Assembly (NCBI GenBank): GCA_964058845.1
Contig: CAXKVR010000124.1
Span: 1 to 64,000, forward strand
Length of the DNA: 64,000 bases
Direction of reading: 5' to 3'
Source of the DNA: Carex sylvatica
Taxonomy: Eukaryota; Streptophyta; Magnoliopsida; Poales; Cyperaceae
The number at the start of each line of letters is the position of its first letter. The stretch's first letter is position 1. Positions 61,196 through 64,000 of this stretch are shown here, in pieces. A program made the translations under genes and the position numbers. The notes below the pieces were generated by a model. The model had not been told where the DNA came from. It searched no databases and saw only the letters and a program-made list of their open reading frames with translations.

Positions 61196-61648
61196 CCTCT
61201 GAGATATCTCAAATTTTGCCTGACTTTATGGAAAATCTCAACTGTTCAAATTCTTTCTGCACGAATCTCGAAGCTCAAATAATACTGGCCCCTGCGCTAC
61301 CCCCGAATAGGCACTGGACACGTGGGTCACGCAAAAGTTAAGATATCTAAGCCGTTCAAATACTTTCTGCATGAATCTCGAAGCTCAAATAATACTGGCC
61401 CCTGCGCTACCCCCGAATAGGCACCGGACACGTGGGTCACGCAAAAGTTGAGATATCTCGGGAAAACGCAGATTCGTATCCTCTGAGATATCTCAACTTT
61501 TGCGTGACCCACGTGTCCGGTGCCTATTCGGGGATAGCGCAGGGGCCAGTATTATTTGAGCTTCGAGATTCGTGCAGAAAGTATTTGAACAGTTGAGATT
61601 TTCCATAAAGTCACGCAAAGTTTGAGATACCTCAGAGGATATGAATTC
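61196..61648. mobile_element. MITE, family D, three-block copy
   Basis: 453 bp. The ends are GAATTCATATCCTCTGAGAT and, on the other strand, GAATTCATATCCTCTGAGGT. The left ~170 bp corresponds to the whole 9838-10016 element. A partial direct copy of its second half follows (about 61350-61460), then an inverted copy to the right end. No exact target duplication. Confidence 0.7.
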
Positions 61649-62601
61649 GAAAAAGTTGGAAACAGTAGAAAATACGTGAAAAAAAGAAGATTCAGTGATA
61701 CAATTTCTGTGTGTCATTATATGTAGTATGGATATAAATCACTAAATTTAGATTTCTACACGTTTGACAACATGAAACAGATGTATAAAATCAAAATTAT
61801 TTATTAAAGGCTGAGATTAAGATCTGTTTTGATGAGTGGCTGAAATTTATGAAATCAATGGCTCAAATCTTTTCTGTACAAATAGAGGGTTGGATCCCAA
61901 AAAAATATGTATGCTATTTAGTAGATTTAGTAGGGAGGATTTATGCAAGTTTTACTTGTATTAACACAGCTGTAAGGGCATTTATGAGGATAATCACACC
62001 TATCCGACAATATATTTTTATTTTCAATTATTAAAGTAGTGTTTAACATGGCAACATCTGACAAGATCTTTCAGTTAAAAAACTAACACGATAACTCCAG
62101 ATCCAAAATTAATATGAGTTTCTGTATTGTTATTAATAGTTTTGAAGGCAGCGTTGCCTATGGTAATCGAGTATTTGACTTGCTGGTATGATACCAGTGA
62201 TATCTCACATTCTCACTAACAATCCAAATTCAGTTCGCTCATTTTCTTTCAAAAAAAAAGAAAGGCTGTCTTCCTGTTCTCTTTTTCTCTGTCTCTTTCC
62301 ATCCAGAGAGAAGGAAGAAAAAATGGAAACGACTTTTCTTTGCTTTGGTCAAAGTCAAAAGGTACAGCCACTTTCAAAGCAAAAAAATAAGATCAGGACA
62401 ATACTCGCCCCGTAAACCCTCTGTTATGGCGTGATTGAAATTCGCTGGACAAAATATAGATTGTCTTCATACTGAATAAAAATATTTTTAATTTCAAGAA
62501 ATTCAAGGACAATAGCTAGCCTTGGCACAGAATCGAGGATGTATAAGAGCTTGCAACAGAGTTCAAGTAGCCGACCAATCTTTCCAGTGCTAACTCCAAT
62601 A
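61649..62601. other. Spacer and 3' flank of the acyltransferase
   Basis: No gene seen. A GGTCAAAGTCAA motif lies near 62348, but it is downstream of the acyltransferase gene, so a promoter role is unlikely. Confidence 0.5.
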
Positions 62602-63996
62602 TCACAACCGGCTCACCGGTGCCGGCACAAATCCCAGACTCTCTGTTGTAACTGGCTTAAACACCCTCTCAACATCCTGCTCCATCACCTCTGCCAACCT
62701 CGGCCACAGCCGTGCACTAACAAACCATGAACCATCTTTTCTCGGGTTCTTAAAAATGGTGAAGGCAGCAGATCCAAGCCGGCCCGGCCTCACCCATGGC
62801 AATGTCATGACAGGGGAACCAAACCCAAAATCAAATTCAAGCTGAAATGGCAGAAATGAACTAATCACAATAGTCGGGGCTCCTAATCCTACCCCTACTA
62901 TCTCGGTCCATTTACCAGCAGCTTTATGTTCTTCCATCCAATCCACCAGTTGCTCGAACCTTTCTTCACATGATACTTCTTCTATTGCCTCCTTTGCCAA
63001 ACCCGCCCCATATGCCAATGACTGTTCCTTAATTTCATCCACACGTGCTTCTCTCGAAGCATAGCTTATGACATTACCTAGGTAACCTTGTATGGCTTCC
63101 TTATACTTGGGGCCTAGCCTTTTTCTCCCATCGACAAGCCATGCCAGACGACAAGTGGTATCCAATTCACCTGTAGCAGTTGCAAGCAGCTTCCACAGAT
63201 ACGCTGACATGGCTTCGAGCCTTGTTGCCCTAACATGCCCACTTGCACACGCACGGATCCTGTCTATATCAGTAGCCTCAACCCGGTAATTTTTTCTTAG
63301 GAGACACGTGCCACTAAGAACATTGATCAATGCATTTGGTTTGTATAGTGTGAATTCTTGGTTTAAAGAAGGGTTATACCGTGGCGGTGACCGCGGAACA
63401 AATACAGATCTCTCATGGTTAGGGGACTGCAACAGTGTACCGTTACGTATAAACTCGGACCAAGCATTTGGTAAGGCGGTTAGACCATGACCGTCTAGGA
63501 GTAAATGACTGGTGCTCCATGAGAGAGAGAACCCGCCACAGGCGAACCGCACCAGCTGGAGAGAAAGCGCAAGATCGGTGGCGAATGGGAGTTGTATGAG
63601 GTTGAACGATCGATCCACGTCTCCAAAATCAATGGTAGAAAGTGTTGTTTCAGTCTCTGCAACAACGAATTCAGCACCAGAATTGTTGCAAATAATATAA
63701 GGAAGGTTAGTTACAGGGTCGGGTTCGATACGGCCGGCAAAAGGGTAGAAGTGGTTGAGGAAGCCGGGCAGGTTGGTTTGGATGGTGGAGATGATGGTTT
63801 CAAATTGAGAAGAGGAAGAGGGGTAGATGGAGATGAGAGAAACCTGGAAGTGGCCAAAGATGAGGTCCAGGTTAGAAATAGTGGTTTTAGGTGGAGACGG
63901 TGGTGGATTCGATGCTTTTATTAAGCTTCTTCTTTTAATATTTATGGGGATCGTGCCTTTATGATAGCTTTTCATAGTTTTCTTGAGCAAAGACAA
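62602..63996 (-). CDS. BAHD acyltransferase
   Basis: Transfers an acyl group from an acyl-CoA to a specialised metabolite, in the cytosol. Intronless, 464 aa from the first in-frame ATG at 63996. A second ATG at 63975 (MKSYHKGTIP) is nearer the usual BAHD start, and the gene's promoter lies outside the window. The catalytic HxxxD motif is present as HLLLD (about residues 164-168), within SWSTSHLLLDGHGL. The structural DFGWG motif is DFGFG (about 389-393), a conservative change. Other family marks are YPFAGR, FVPRSPPRY, VDGRKRL..YLGNVI and PWVRPGR. The N-terminal RSLIKAS block matches the RxLIKPSxPTP region of acyltransferases using phenolic or alcohol acceptors. Substrate unknown. Confidence 0.92.
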   Translation of the reverse strand: MSLLKKTMKSYHKGTIPINIKRRSLIKASNPPPSPPKTTISNLDLIFGHFQVSLISIYPSSSSQFETIISTIQTNLPGFLNHFYPFAGRIEPDPVTNLPYIICNNSGAEFVVAETETTLSTIDFGDVDRSFNLIQLPFATDLALSLQLVRFACGGFSLSWSTSHLLLDGHGLTALPNAWSEFIRNGTLLQSPNHERSVFVPRSPPRYNPSLNQEFTLYKPNALINVLSGTCLLRKNYRVEATDIDRIRACASGHVRATRLEAMSAYLWKLLATATGELDTTCRLAWLVDGRKRLGPKYKEAIQGYLGNVISYASREARVDEIKEQSLAYGAGLAKEAIEEVSCEERFEQLVDWMEEHKAAGKWTEIVGVGLGAPTIVISSFLPFQLEFDFGFGSPVMTLPWVRPGRLGSAAFTIFKNPRKDGSWFVSARLWPRLAEVMEQDVERVFKPVTTESLGFVPAPVSRL

Positions 63997-64000
63997 GAAA

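Overview
The window is nuclear DNA of a flowering plant. The evidence is GT-AG introns in four multi-exon genes, plant-specific gene families (a CYP92-type P450, an LRR receptor-like kinase, a BAHD acyltransferase, the plastid-type antiporter NHD1), A+T-rich intergenic DNA, and many plant-type transposons (Ty1/copia, hAT, MITEs with 9-bp target duplications, tRNA-derived SINE-like elements). I cannot name the species.

Genes, left to right. 1557-3494 (+): a complete two-exon CYP92-type cytochrome P450 with TATA box and poly(A) signal. 25001-27821 (+): a two-exon LRR receptor-like kinase with a degenerate catalytic centre. 28481-28630 (-): an unrecognised 49-residue ORF. 30699-35298 (-): an 11-exon gene for the WD40 protein THO3/TEX1 (315 aa), ending in a 38-nt coding exon. 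43264-49617 (-): a 10-exon NhaD-type Na+/H+ antiporter, NHD1 (580 aa). 51223-53874 (+): a six-exon cyclase-family (kynurenine-formamidase-like) secreted protein (271 aa). 62602-63996 (-): an intronless BAHD acyltransferase. All exon structures were assembled by hand from splice signals, continuous frame and protein-family similarity. The genes look like independent housekeeping and specialised-metabolism genes, not one pathway.

The rest is mostly transposon-derived. A degraded Ty1/copia element on the minus strand occupies about 13.0-17.5 kb. A 1.9-kb foldback structure sits beside or inside its 5' LTR region. A decayed hAT element with an exact 8-bp target duplication occupies 56.85-60.64 kb. 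Several MITE families, most flanked by 9-bp target duplications (the Mutator/MULE signature), fill promoters, introns and spacers. Two loci preserve readable insertion histories: 10.76-12.71 kb (one 9-bp-TSD element split by at least three later insertions, one of them itself interrupted) and 41.0-42.5 kb (a hAT-like element followed by two MITEs that share one target site, leaving three copies of a 12-bp sequence). A 2.5-kb tandem duplication upstream of THO3 (35.5-40.5 kb) breaks through a MITE and so orders the events.

I see no clear new multi-gene system. The most unusual material is this nested and target-sharing transposon architecture, the four-arm foldback, and the two long poly-G runs in the introns of the NHD1 transcript.
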